Source: Mesorhizobium_G sp050247155 (GTDB lineage: Bacteria > Pseudomonadota > Alphaproteobacteria > Rhizobiales > Rhizobiaceae). Taken from it: a DNA stretch of 64,000 nucleotides. Below, piece by piece: positions 1 through 10,142 of this stretch (the stretch's first letter is position 1; each line of letters starts with the position of its first letter). Below the pieces are notes generated by a model. It was not told where the DNA came from and ran no database searches. It saw only the letters and a list, made by a program, of their open reading frames with translations. The stretch is taken from NCBI GenBank assembly GCA_050247155.1, contig JBFWUS010000014.1, positions 1 through 64,000 of the forward strand. The letters are read 5' to 3'. Position numbers and translations under genes: made by a program.

Positions 1-58
1 GATGACACCGCCAATCTCCACCGGTTGCGTTTGGCGGCAAGCGGGGCCGCGGGGCGTC

Positions 59-96
59 ATCCCGGCCAACGGAGCGAAGCGGAGGCGAGCCGGGAT
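59..96. repeat. Short palindromic intergenic repeat (REP-like)
   Basis: The 8-base arms ATCCCGGC (59-66) and GCCGGGAT (89-96) are perfect inverted copies around a purine-rich centre. The element lies just upstream of the MoaD-like gene. Palindromes of this look are scattered between genes in rhizobia (family knowledge). That this one belongs to such a family is inference, because only one copy is visible here. Confidence 0.5.
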
Positions 97-161
97 CCAT
101 TCCGAGGTGTCGAAGACTGAACCAATTGCTTGCGATATGTATTGGAGGTGAGGGACGTGAC

Positions 162-440
162 ATGACTGGCTCATCGATGGTCGTCCTCCGCCTGCCTGCC
201 GTCCTGGTTGACCTTTTTCCGGGCTCCCAACGCCGGGTCGAAGTGCGCGCCGCGACCGTACGTGAGGCGATCGACGAACTGAACAAGCTCTGGCCTGGGA
301 TGCGCGACCGCATCTGCGATACCCGTCCGGCCATTCGCAAACATATGAACGTCTTCGTCGACGGCGAGCGTGTGAAGTTGAACGCGCCGCTGCAGCCGGG
401 CGCGGAGGTGTTCATCCTCACCGCGATCAGCGGCGGATAA
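162..440 (+). CDS. MoaD/ThiS family ubiquitin-like protein
   Basis: A 92-residue beta-grasp protein ending in Ile-Ser-Gly-Gly. The terminal Gly-Gly is the site that is adenylated and thiocarboxylated in MoaD and ThiS sulfur carriers. Conserved family features seen are an N-terminal LRLPAVLVDLF strand, a middle segment where the acidic and Leu/Trp residues match MoaD, and an FVDGERV loop near the C-terminus. ATG 162 is chosen over an in-frame TTG at 126 because a strong ribosome site, GGAGGTGAGG, lies at 144-153. No moaE, thi or E1-like gene is adjacent, so the sulfur acceptor cannot be told from context. It could serve molybdopterin, thiamine or another thiolation pathway. Confidence 0.8.
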   Translation: MTGSSMVVLRLPAVLVDLFPGSQRRVEVRAATVREAIDELNKLWPGMRDRICDTRPAIRKHMNVFVDGERVKLNAPLQPGAEVFILTAISGG

Positions 441-517
441 TTCGAGGCGCGGGGGGAAGTTCATCTTCGTCCGCCGAAAGGCGCTTTATCTCCACCGGCT
501 TTGCCTTCATCGACGTC

Positions 518-697
518 GAGGCCTGGATGCCCCACGATTCTTTCCGCTTCGCTGCATTGCGGGCCGAGAATGACGCGCTTCCGGCTTCGTCGATGCCAAC
601 CATAAATGCTGGCGACTAGCGGCAACCAAAAATGCAGCCCGTAATGCTCGGCCCGCAATGCAGCGAAGCGGAATGAAGGGTCGGGCATCCAGGCCTC
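518..697. repeat. Long imperfect inverted repeat in a gene-free stretch
   Basis: Two 51-base arms, 518-568 and 647-697, are near-perfect reverse complements with only a handful of mismatches, separated by a 78-base loop. The arms begin GAGGCCTGGATGCC and end TGCGGGCCGAG. The stretch 441-904 holds no convincing gene; the reading frames there are created by the repeat itself. The structure could be a dispersed palindromic element, the two ends of a small non-autonomous transposon, or a strong hairpin in transcripts. No transposase and no target-site duplication was recognised. Confidence 0.75.
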
Positions 698-904
698 GGA
701 GTTAAAACTACAAAGCCGAGGCAGACGGCCCGCCCACTTGATTTTGATGGACAGATTTCGGCCGGCCCCGCGCAACTGAAGAATTTTGTCCAAATTTTTC
801 AATGCCCCGCAGGGCTGACACAGCTTTTCCGCGCCGAATCTGTTCACACCCCTTCAGCCCGCGCGACAATGCCTGCGACTGTGTTTCATACGAAGGAAAG
901 GCGA

Positions 905-1282
905 ATGGACTGGAGGGCCGTAAACGAGCAACAAGATGAGGCGCGGTGGCGCGTCTTCATGATGTTCGTCGTCATGGCTCTGATGGTCATCCGCACCGGA
1001 CTGGTGTCGCGCGGCGTGATCGCCATCCTTCCGGTCGAAAGCGCTTCGCAAGACGCCGCACCGACGGTCAACCGACAACGGCCCTCGACTTCGCCCGCCG
1101 ATCTCCACCGCGCCACGTTGGTGCTTCTGTGCCTGGCCGAAGCCGCCGGGCGGCTGGTCATCGTGAAAGAGCGCATGGTCTGGGAACTGATGAACCTGCC
1201 GTTGGCGCAGCTCGCGCAAGACCACCCCTTCAATGCCAGCAGCCAATACGACCGCCCGGCGCAACGTCTCGACACCTCCTGA
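905..1282 (+). CDS. Small putative membrane protein of unknown function
   Basis: A 125-residue protein I do not recognise. One strongly hydrophobic segment (about residues 15-38, with FMMFVVMALMVI) suggests a single N-terminal membrane anchor. The remainder is soluble with an Ala/Leu-rich helix near residues 65-85. ATG 905 follows GGAAAGG at an acceptable distance. It stands alone between the long inverted repeat and the toxin-antitoxin pair. Coding character is plausible but unproven; an overlapping minus-strand frame of similar length is less likely because it lacks a ribosome site. Confidence 0.45.
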   Translation: MDWRAVNEQQDEARWRVFMMFVVMALMVIRTGLVSRGVIAILPVESASQDAAPTVNRQRPSTSPADLHRATLVLLCLAEAAGRLVIVKERMVWELMNLPLAQLAQDHPFNASSQYDRPAQRLDTS

Positions 1283-1330
1283 CTTACGCCCAAGCGATTC
1301 AAACGGATACCCAAGAACAGACCTCTTAAG

Positions 1331-1389
1331 TTGACATAGGCCTCAGCCAATTGATATCATTGAAATCAAATTGGTGAGATTGATATCAT
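1331..1389 (+). promoter_or_regulatory. Promoter and paired operator of the fitAB module
   Basis: TTGACA at 1331-1336 and TATCAT at 1355-1360 form a -35/-10 pair with 18-base spacing. The palindrome-containing decamer TTGATATCAT occurs twice, at 1351-1360 (over the -10) and 1380-1389 (running into the ATG). The two copies start 29 bases apart. Ribbon-helix-helix antitoxins of the FitA type repress their own promoter as toxin-antitoxin complexes on such paired palindromes, so these are the expected binding sites. The sequence match is seen; binding is inferred. Confidence 0.7.
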
Positions 1390-1651
1390 GCCGGCCATAA
1401 CCGTGCGCAATCTTTCGATTGAGACGCATCGCGCTTTGAAAGTGCGCGCGGCCCGCAACGGTCGCAGCACCGAGGCCGAGATTCGTCACATATTGGAGAA
1501 GGTGGCAAAGCCTGACGACCGCATGAAACTCGGCAGTCTTTTGGCCTCGATCGGCCGGGAGGCAAGGATGACTGAACAGGAACGAGCAGCATTCGAGAGG
1601 GCAATCGCGCGCGATGACGACGCAGCCGAGCCTATGAGCTTTGGCGAATGA
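1388..1651 (+). CDS. fitA: FitA-type ribbon-helix-helix antitoxin
   Basis: An 87-residue antitoxin with the N-terminal ribbon-helix-helix pattern ITVRNLSIETHRALKVRA (about residues 4-21) followed by GRSTEAEIR, closely matching gonococcal FitA. The C-terminal part, including LGSLLASIGREA, is the segment that wraps and inhibits the partner toxin. The second operator decamer overlaps its start codon, which fits autoregulation. The stop codon overlaps the start of the toxin gene (ATGA), so the two are translationally coupled. Antitoxins of this kind bind DNA as dimers and are less stable than the toxin. Confidence 0.9.
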   Translation: MPAITVRNLSIETHRALKVRAARNGRSTEAEIRHILEKVAKPDDRMKLGSLLASIGREARMTEQERAAFERAIARDDDAAEPMSFGE

Positions 1652-2073
1652 TTCTTGTCGACACGAACGTGATCTCGGAACCTCTGCAGGCATTCCCCAA
1701 CGAGCGGGTCATTTCCTGGATCGACTCCCAGCCGGTCGAGACGCTCTATCTGTCCGCGATCTCGGTCGCGGAACTGCGCTTTGGCATGATGGTTCTGCCC
1801 GAGGGAAAGCGGAAAGCAAGGCTGAGACTGCGCTTCGAGGAAGAGATATTGCCGGTTTTCCAGGAGCGCATCATTGCGTTCGATCTTGGGGCGTCCCACA
1901 GTTATGCAAATTTGATGGCCAGGGCCAGGGCTCGGGCTCAAGGCAAGGCCATCAGCAAGGCAGACGGCTATATTGCAGCTATCGCGATGCACCACGGACT
2001 GATGGTCGCGAGCCGCGACGTAGCGCCCTTCGAGGCGGCCGAACTGGCTGTGATCAATCCTTGGGACTTATGA
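1648..2073 (+). CDS. fitB: FitB/VapC-type PIN-domain ribonuclease toxin
   Basis: A 141-residue PIN-domain protein. All expected acidic metal-binding residues are present: D5 in VDTN, E42 in VAELRFG, D106 in KADGYIAA and D124 in SRD, so it should be an active Mg-dependent endoribonuclease. The layout, including PNERVISWIDS near the start and VINPWDL at the end, matches FitB. It is held inactive by FitA, encoded immediately upstream with a 4-base overlap. The gene is intact and of normal family length. Its RNA target cannot be predicted from sequence. Confidence 0.92.
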   Translation: MILVDTNVISEPLQAFPNERVISWIDSQPVETLYLSAISVAELRFGMMVLPEGKRKARLRLRFEEEILPVFQERIIAFDLGASHSYANLMARARARAQGKAISKADGYIAAIAMHHGLMVASRDVAPFEAAELAVINPWDL

Positions 2074-2148
2074 GGCGGCATGTCGCTTGGTTCGGCGAAC
2101 AAAATACCCTATTTGAGCCGCGAAACTTAGCCGAAAGCGCCGCAAGAC

Positions 2149-3339
<1,191 letters not shown>

Positions 3340-3342
3340 ACA

Positions 3343-3363
3343 GGCAGCATACGATCCGCTGCC
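3343..3363. terminator. Possible hairpin between convergent mrp and SPFH genes
   Basis: GGCAGC (3343-3348) and GCTGCC (3358-3363) can pair around a 9-base loop, 4 bases after the mrp stop and before the SPFH stop. There is no T-run on either side, so termination is only suggested by position. Confidence 0.3.
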
Positions 3364-3378
3364 AACAATCGCGTCAGG

Positions 3379-4206
3379 TCAACGACCGACATTGATGACC
3401 GGATTCGATTCCTTCTCGGAAGTCATGACGACCAGCAGGCTGTTGATCAAATCGGCCTTCTTGTCATCGGAGATCTTCACGCCCGACGTCTTGTCGAAAT
3501 GCGCCATCACCTCGTCGATGATGGCCAGTGCATTTTCCACCATGTAGCGGCGTGCCTGGAAGATCGCCACGGCTTGCTGCCGCTTGAGCATCGCGCCGGC
3601 GATTTCGGATGCATAGGCGAGGTGGGTAAGACGCGTTTCCTCGATATGAATGCCGGCGACGGCCAGTTTTGCCTGCAATGTTTCCTGAAGCTGGTGGGCG
3701 ACCTCGTCGATGTTGCCGCGCAGCGACGTTTCCGATTCAGAGTCATAAGGGTAGTGGGCCGCCAGCGCGCGGATCGCGATGTCGCTCTGGTTGCCGACGA
3801 AAGTCTTGTAATCGTCGACGTTGAATGTCGCTTGTGCCGCATCGGTGACGCGCCACACCACGACGGCGCCGATTTCGATCGGATTGCCGTTCCGATCATT
3901 CACCTTGAGGTGGTCGGTGACGAAGTTGACCAGCTTGAGCGGGACCTTGGTCTTGGATGTGAAAGGCACCGTGTAAAGAAACCCGCTCTCGCGCAGCGTG
4001 CCGATATAGCGGCCGAAGAAGGTGACGACGCGCGAGTCGTTGGGCTGGATGATCGTGAAGCCGCTGGCGAACAGCACGCCGACGATGACAATCGGAATGA
4101 TGATCGGCCAGAAGAAAAGCGCGCCGAGGCCCATCAAGACCAACCAGAGGATCAGGAGGGCAAAGCCACCGACGCTCCATGCTGCACGATCGCTAACCGC
4201 CTGCAT
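3379..4206 (-). CDS. SPFH/Band 7 domain membrane protein
   Basis: A 275-residue member of the stomatin/prohibitin/flotillin group. Residues about 8-45 hold two closely spaced hydrophobic segments that anchor it. The SPFH domain follows, starting at GFTIIQPNDSRVVTFFGRY, and the C-terminal helix-rich part includes the family's RLTHLAYASEIAGAMLKRQQA. Proteins of this family form rings in membranes and organise proteases or lipids. The start at 4206 is preferred over an ATG at 4227 because AAGGAG lies 8 bases upstream of the former. It is monocistronic, so its partner is unknown. Confidence 0.88.
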   Translation of the reverse strand: MQAVSDRAAWSVGGFALLILWLVLMGLGALFFWPIIIPIVIVGVLFASGFTIIQPNDSRVVTFFGRYIGTLRESGFLYTVPFTSKTKVPLKLVNFVTDHLKVNDRNGNPIEIGAVVVWRVTDAAQATFNVDDYKTFVGNQSDIAIRALAAHYPYDSESETSLRGNIDEVAHQLQETLQAKLAVAGIHIEETRLTHLAYASEIAGAMLKRQQAVAIFQARRYMVENALAIIDEVMAHFDKTSGVKISDDKKADLINSLLVVMTSEKESNPVINVGR

Positions 4207-4309
4207 TGTTGGCTCCTTCGCCAGCATCAGTTGCAGCTAACGTATCGCGGATTCGTCAACGAATCGCGACAGTCACCGCCGATCTTGCGGAGCCAGCGGC
4301 TGGTGCGGC

Positions 4310-5737
4310 CTATCCGTGCGCGACCATTACGTGGCGGACCGCCGTATAGTCTTCCAGCGCATAGAGCGACATGTCCTTGCCATAGCCGGACTGTTTGACG
4401 CCGCCATGCGGCATCTCGTTGGTCAGCATGAAATGCGTGTTCACCCACGTGCAGCCATATTGCAGCCGTGCGGCGGTGGCCATGGCGCGGCTGACATCCT
4501 TGGTCCAAACGGATGAGGCGAGGCCATAATCGCTGTCGTTGGCCCAGGTCACCGCCTCGTCGGCATCGGAGAAGCGAGTGACAGAGACCACCGGCCCGAA
4601 CACCTCGCGCCGCACGATCTCGTCGTCCTGCAACGCACCGGCCACCACCGTCGGCTCGTAGAAGAAGCCGCCGCCGCCCGGCGCTTTGCCGCCGGTGGTG
4701 ATCTCGATATGCTTGAGCTCCGACGCGCGCTCGACGAAGCTGGCGACACGGTCGCGCTGGCGCCGGGAGATCAGCGGTCCGATCTCGTTTTCCGTGTCGT
4801 CAGGCAGGTCGAATTTTATGGTCGAGACCGCGGAAGACAGTTCTGCAACCAGCTTGTCGTAGATTTTCTTGCCGGCGTAGATGCGGCAGGCGGCCGTGCA
4901 GTCCTGTCCGGCGTTGTAATAGCCGAAGGCCCGCAGGCCGCCCACCACGGCATCCAGATCGGCGTCGTCGAACACGATGACGGGGGCTTTGCCGCCGAGT
5001 TCCAGATGCGTTCGCTTGACCGACTTGGCGGCCGCCTGCAGCACCTTCTTGCCTGTAGCGACGTCGCCGGTGATCGAGATCATGTTGATCTTGGGATGGT
5101 TGATCAGCGCATTGCCGACGGACTCGCCTCGGCCAAGCACGATGTTCACGACGCCCTCGGGCAGGATGTCGGCCAGCACCTTCGCCATTTTGAGCGCGGT
5201 GAGCGGCGTCTGCTCCGAGGGTTTGAAGACGACCGTGTTGCCGCCGCCGATGGCGGGGGCAAGTTTCCATGCCATCATCATCAACGGGTAATTCCACGGC
5301 GCGATAGAAGCAACGATGCCGATCGGGTCGCGCCGGATCATCGAGGTGAAGCCGGCAAGATATTCGCCGGCGATTGCGCCGGGCATGGTGCGCACTGCAC
5401 CGGCGAAGAAGCGGTAGCAGTCGACGATGGCCGGTATCTCGTCATTCAGGACCGCGTTGATTGGCTTGCCGCAGTTGAGTGCTTCCAGTGCGGCAAACTC
5501 CTTTGCTTCCTTCTCGATGCGATCGGCGATCTGGAGCAGGTAACCGGAGCGCTGTGCCGGCGTGGTGCGTGACCAACTGGAGAACGCCTTTTCGGCAGCG
5601 GCCACTGCATCTTCGACCTGGCCTTGTGAAGCTTCCGGCATGCCGAGCACCGTCTCGCCGGTTTTCGGATTGAGGATCGGCTCTTCCTGCTCGGTGCCGC
5701 GCTCGAATTTCGAGCCGATCAGCATCTGTGTGTCCAT
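4310..5737 (-). CDS. patD: Aldehyde dehydrogenase, probably gamma-aminobutyraldehyde dehydrogenase
   Basis: A 475-residue NAD(P)-dependent aldehyde dehydrogenase of normal length. The catalytic cysteine is C280 in NAGQDCTAACR and the general base E246 is in LELGGKAP; the coenzyme loop APWNYPL is near residue 147. It is the last gene after a polyamine-type ABC transporter, the arrangement of E. coli ydcSTUV with patD (ydcW), which oxidises 4-aminobutyraldehyde from putrescine to GABA. That context favours the assignment, but betaine aldehyde dehydrogenase cannot be excluded by motifs alone, especially with a dimethylglycine-dehydrogenase-like gene nearby. ATG 5737 follows GGGAG. Confidence 0.82.
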   Translation of the reverse strand: MDTQMLIGSKFERGTEQEEPILNPKTGETVLGMPEASQGQVEDAVAAAEKAFSSWSRTTPAQRSGYLLQIADRIEKEAKEFAALEALNCGKPINAVLNDEIPAIVDCYRFFAGAVRTMPGAIAGEYLAGFTSMIRRDPIGIVASIAPWNYPLMMMAWKLAPAIGGGNTVVFKPSEQTPLTALKMAKVLADILPEGVVNIVLGRGESVGNALINHPKINMISITGDVATGKKVLQAAAKSVKRTHLELGGKAPVIVFDDADLDAVVGGLRAFGYYNAGQDCTAACRIYAGKKIYDKLVAELSSAVSTIKFDLPDDTENEIGPLISRRQRDRVASFVERASELKHIEITTGGKAPGGGGFFYEPTVVAGALQDDEIVRREVFGPVVSVTRFSDADEAVTWANDSDYGLASSVWTKDVSRAMATAARLQYGCTWVNTHFMLTNEMPHGGVKQSGYGKDMSLYALEDYTAVRHVMVAHG

Positions 5738-5759
5738 GGCGGTACTCCCGTTGGTCTGG

Positions 5760-5835
5760 GAGTGAGTGGTGCATAGTGAGTAGTGAGTGAAGGCGCCCGT
5801 TCTCTTACTCGCTACTCCCTATTCCCTACTCACTC
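5760..5835. repeat. Imperfect inverted repeat between permease and aldehyde dehydrogenase genes
   Basis: The 31-base arms 5760-5790 and 5805-5835 pair with about 25 matches, built of GAGTGAGTAGTGAGT-like repeats. In the minus-strand transcript they form a hairpin between the second permease and the aldehyde dehydrogenase. It may protect or separate parts of the mRNA, or may be an intergenic repeat element. Confidence 0.55.
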
Positions 5836-5840
5836 ATTTT

Positions 5841-6656
5841 TCATTTGCCCGCACCGGCGATCTGGTCGCCGTCGCGGGTCAGGTAATAGGCGGCAAGGAT
5901 GGGCAGCAGCGTCACCAGCACCACGGCCATCGCCACCACATTGGTGACCGGCCGCTGGCGTGGGCGCACGAGTTCCTCGAGCATCCAGATAGGAAGTGTC
6001 TGCTGCTGCCCTGCCGTGAAGGTGGTGACGATCACCTCGTCGAAGGACAGCGCGAAAGCGAGCATGCCGCCCGCCAGGAGCGCGGTGCCGATGTTGGGCA
6101 ACACGACATAGCGGAAGGTCTGAAACCCGTCCGCGCCGAGATCCATCGAGGCTTCGATCATCGAGCCGGAGGTGCGACGGAACCGGGCGACCGCGTTGTT
6201 GTAGACGACGACCACACAAAAGGTTGCGTGACCGAGCACGATCGTCCAGGTGGAGAAGGGGATCTCCATCAGCGAGAAGGCCGAACGCAGCGAAATGCCG
6301 GTGATGATGCCGGGCAGCGCGATCGGCAGGATGACCAGCAGCGAGATGGTTTCCCGGCCGAAGAATTTCGTTCGGCTGACGGCGGCGGCGCAGAGCGTGC
6401 CGAGCACGATGGCGATGGCGGTCGAGATCGCGGCAACCTTGACCGACAGGATCAGCGCGTCCCACACGTCCGGCCGGCCACAGGTAACGCCGAACCATTG
6501 CGTCGTCAGGCCCGGCGGCGGCCACTGGTAGGATTTTTCTTCCGTTGTGAAGGCATAGACGAAGATCAGCAGGATCGGCACATGCAGGAACAAAAGGCCT
6601 GCGGTGGCGGCGATCTTGAGGCCGAGCGGCGCGGATTGTGAGCGGTCAGAGCGCAT
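5841..6656 (-). CDS. Polyamine-type ABC transporter permease (PotC/YdcV-like)
   Basis: A 271-residue inner-membrane permease with about six hydrophobic helices. The binding-protein-dependent transport signature lies near residue 165 (SMIEASMDLGADGFQTFRYVVLPNI), the EAA loop that contacts the ATPase. The hydrophobic stretch LLVILPIALPGIITGISL precedes it. The start overlaps the end of the first permease gene by 11 bases, so both are one transcript. It is the second half of the heterodimeric channel of a spermidine/putrescine-like importer. Substrate is inferred from the operon, not from this sequence. Confidence 0.9.
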   Translation of the reverse strand: MRSDRSQSAPLGLKIAATAGLLFLHVPILLIFVYAFTTEEKSYQWPPPGLTTQWFGVTCGRPDVWDALILSVKVAAISTAIAIVLGTLCAAAVSRTKFFGRETISLLVILPIALPGIITGISLRSAFSLMEIPFSTWTIVLGHATFCVVVVYNNAVARFRRTSGSMIEASMDLGADGFQTFRYVVLPNIGTALLAGGMLAFALSFDEVIVTTFTAGQQQTLPIWMLEELVRPRQRPVTNVVAMAVVLVTLLPILAAYYLTRDGDQIAGAGK

Positions 6657-7617
6657 CGAAGGCTCCCATGCGCTTGGCTGCCCAGAGATAGAGGCCCATC
6701 ACCACGATCGGCACGACGGTGAAGGCCGCGGCCAGTGGGATGTTGCCCGCCGTCCCCTGCAGCGAATAGACGGCCTGGCCGATGAAGAACTGCGAATTGC
6801 CGATGATCTGCGGGATGATGTAGTCGCCCAGCGTTAGCGAGAACGTGAAGATCGAACCCGCGACGATGCCCGGCAGCGCGAGCGGAAAGAGCACGTTGCG
6901 AAAAGTTTGGCCGGGCGACGCGCCAAGGTCTGCCGAAGCTTCGATCAGATTGCCCGGCACGCGCTCCAGCGACGCCTGGATCGGGAGGATCATGAACGGC
7001 AACCAGACATAGACGAAGACGATGAAGGTGCCGGTCGCCGAGATCGACAACGAGTTGCCGCCGACGACCGGCAGCGAGAGCCACGCATCGAGCAGCCATG
7101 TCAGATGCAGCTTGCCGAGCAGCCAGGTAAAAATGCCTTCCTTGGCGAGGATCAGTTTCCAGGCATAGACCTTGACCAGATAGCTGGACCACAGCGGCAG
7201 CATGACGCCGAGATAAAATAGCGCCTTCCATTTTCCGCGAGCGTAGCGCGCCGCGTAATACGCTATTGGAAAAGCGATGACGGCGGAGGCAAGCGTTACC
7301 GCAGCCGCCATGATGACTGTGCGCACGATGATGTCGAGGTTGGACGGCAGCAGCAGCTCGCCGTAGGTCTTCAACGTGAACTCGCGATTGATCAGCCCGG
7401 AGAACTCATCGATCGAGAAGAAGCTTTGCAGAAGCAGCGCAAAGAGCGAGCCGAGATAGACGACGCCGAGCCACAGCACCGGTGGCAGCAACATCAGGAA
7501 CAGCAGCAAGCCGGGCCGACGCCAGAGCGCATCGGACAGCGCGCCGAACAGTCCGCCACGTGGCGGCAAGACGGCCGGCGCAGCGTTGTCCACGTAGGTG
7601 GCGCCGAGGGCGCTCAC
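6646..7617 (-). CDS. Polyamine-type ABC transporter permease (PotB/YdcU-like)
   Basis: A 323-residue inner-membrane permease. A long N-terminal cytoplasmic and first-helix region (LLLFLMLLPPVLWLGVVYLGSL near residues 36-57) is typical of PotB-type subunits. The EAA loop is at SLERVPGNLIEASADLGASP, followed by the final helices. It overlaps the ATPase gene by 4 bases (7614-7617) and the next permease by 11, indicating translational coupling. It pairs with the PotC-like permease to form the translocation pore. Confidence 0.9.
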   Translation of the reverse strand: MSALGATYVDNAAPAVLPPRGGLFGALSDALWRRPGLLLFLMLLPPVLWLGVVYLGSLFALLLQSFFSIDEFSGLINREFTLKTYGELLLPSNLDIIVRTVIMAAAVTLASAVIAFPIAYYAARYARGKWKALFYLGVMLPLWSSYLVKVYAWKLILAKEGIFTWLLGKLHLTWLLDAWLSLPVVGGNSLSISATGTFIVFVYVWLPFMILPIQASLERVPGNLIEASADLGASPGQTFRNVLFPLALPGIVAGSIFTFSLTLGDYIIPQIIGNSQFFIGQAVYSLQGTAGNIPLAAAFTVVPIVVMGLYLWAAKRMGAFDAL

Positions 7618-8612
7618 CGCTCACCCTCCATCACATGCAGATGGTCGCGGTTGAAGGTGAGCATGACGCGATCGCCCTGCTCGGGAACGGCGGTTCCCGC
7701 CGGGATCGTCGCGTGCAGGCGCAGGCCGTCTGCATCAAGTCCTAGCCGCGTCGCCGAGCCGACATATGACAACGAGACCACGCGGGCCGGAACGCCGTCG
7801 CCTGTGGTGTCGCGCCGAACGCGGATTGCCTCCGGCCGCAGGCTGCCCCAGGCATTTTGGCCGGCATAGCGCTTCACGAAATCCGGCGGCAGCACATTGG
7901 ACGAGCCGACGAAATCAGCGACGAAGCGCGACGCTGGCTGCTGATAGATCTCTTGCGGCGTGCCGATCTGCATGATTTTGCCGTCGTTGAACACGGCGAC
8001 GCGGTCGGCCATCGACAGTGCTTCGCCCTGGTCATGGGTGACGAAGACAAAGGTGATGCCGAGCGACTGCTGCAGCGCCTTCAGCTCTTCTTGCATGTTT
8101 TCGCGCAGCTTGAGGTCGAGCGCGCCGAGCGGCTCGTCGAGCAGTAGAACTTTGGGGCGGTTGACCAGCGCCCGCGCCAACGCCACACGTTGCCGTTGGC
8201 CGCCGGATAGTTGGCCGGGCTTGCGTGCGCCGTAACCTGGCAGCCGCACCAACGCCAACGCGTCTTCAGCCGCCTTCTGGCGTTCGGCCTTGACGACGCC
8301 CTTGACCATCAAACCATAGGCTACATTGTCGACGACGTTGAGATGTGGAAACAGCGCATAGTCCTGGAAGACGGTATTCACGTTGCGCCGGTAAGGCGGC
8401 ACGCCCTCTGCCCGCTCGCCGAAGATGGAAATGCTGCCGGACGTCGGTTGCTCAAAACCTGCGATTAGGCGCAAACATGTCGTCTTGCCCGAGCCCGACG
8501 GCCCCAGCATCGCGAAGAACTCGCCTGGCTGAATATCGAGGTCGACCGCGTCGACGGCCCGTACGGTGCCGAAATGGCGCGAGACTTTGTTGAAAGAAAC
8601 TGCTGGCGTCAT
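7614..8612 (-). CDS. Polyamine-type ABC transporter ATP-binding protein (PotA/YdcT-like)
   Basis: A 332-residue ABC ATPase with the full motif set: Walker A GPSGSGKTT, Q-loop in NVNTVFQDYALFPHL, signature LSGGQRQRVALARAL, Walker B LLLDEPLGALD and the switch histidine in FVTHDQGEALS. The C-terminal third is a TOBE-like regulatory domain, as in PotA. ATG 8612 is preferred to a GTG at 8630 since GGAAA precedes the former. The protein energises import with the two permeases that follow. Substrate class is inferred from the binding protein and the downstream aldehyde dehydrogenase. Confidence 0.93.
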   Translation of the reverse strand: MTPAVSFNKVSRHFGTVRAVDAVDLDIQPGEFFAMLGPSGSGKTTCLRLIAGFEQPTSGSISIFGERAEGVPPYRRNVNTVFQDYALFPHLNVVDNVAYGLMVKGVVKAERQKAAEDALALVRLPGYGARKPGQLSGGQRQRVALARALVNRPKVLLLDEPLGALDLKLRENMQEELKALQQSLGITFVFVTHDQGEALSMADRVAVFNDGKIMQIGTPQEIYQQPASRFVADFVGSSNVLPPDFVKRYAGQNAWGSLRPEAIRVRRDTTGDGVPARVVSLSYVGSATRLGLDADGLRLHATIPAGTAVPEQGDRVMLTFNRDHLHVMEGER

Positions 8613-8821
8613 AATATTTCCGGTCTGCACCGCATTTCGGGCTTGACAGAAGGGCCTTCCGGCAGGTGCATAGACCTACCGTTACGTAACGTTAGTCTTC
8701 AGCAGGCTCGCAATGCGGCGGTTCCTGGCGTTTCCACACCCGCCCCCCGCCCCGGAGGCGCCTGGAAAAAGCAGGCTGGAACGGTCTGACATCAGGCGAT
8801 GGCCGTTCCCGCCACTGCTTT

Positions 8822-8851
8822 CGGCCGTCCGCTCACCCAAGCGGACGGCCG
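8822..8851. terminator. GC-rich hairpin after the binding-protein gene
   Basis: A perfect 12-base stem, CGGCCGTCCGCT (8822-8833) with AGCGGACGGCCG (8840-8851), and a 6-base loop lie 5 bases beyond the stop of the binding-protein gene. No T-run follows on the minus strand. In ABC operons such hairpins commonly stabilise or partly terminate the first transcript so that the binding protein is made in excess. Confidence 0.6.
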
Positions 8852-8856
8852 ATCTC

Positions 8857-10014
<1,158 letters not shown>

Positions 10015-10142
10015 CGTGATGCTCCCATTGAGGGGTCGCTCTGCAGCGGCGACGTTGATCCCTGAGAGCAAGGTGCGGCCAAACGCCAGGTTTCGCAAAT
10101 TCATTTATCAGAACGTCGGTATCGGCTTTTCCGATAGGCAGA

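Noticed and set aside
461..847. 128-codon minus-strand frame between the first two genes
   Set aside because: It lies over the long inverted repeat, has no family likeness and no ribosome site.
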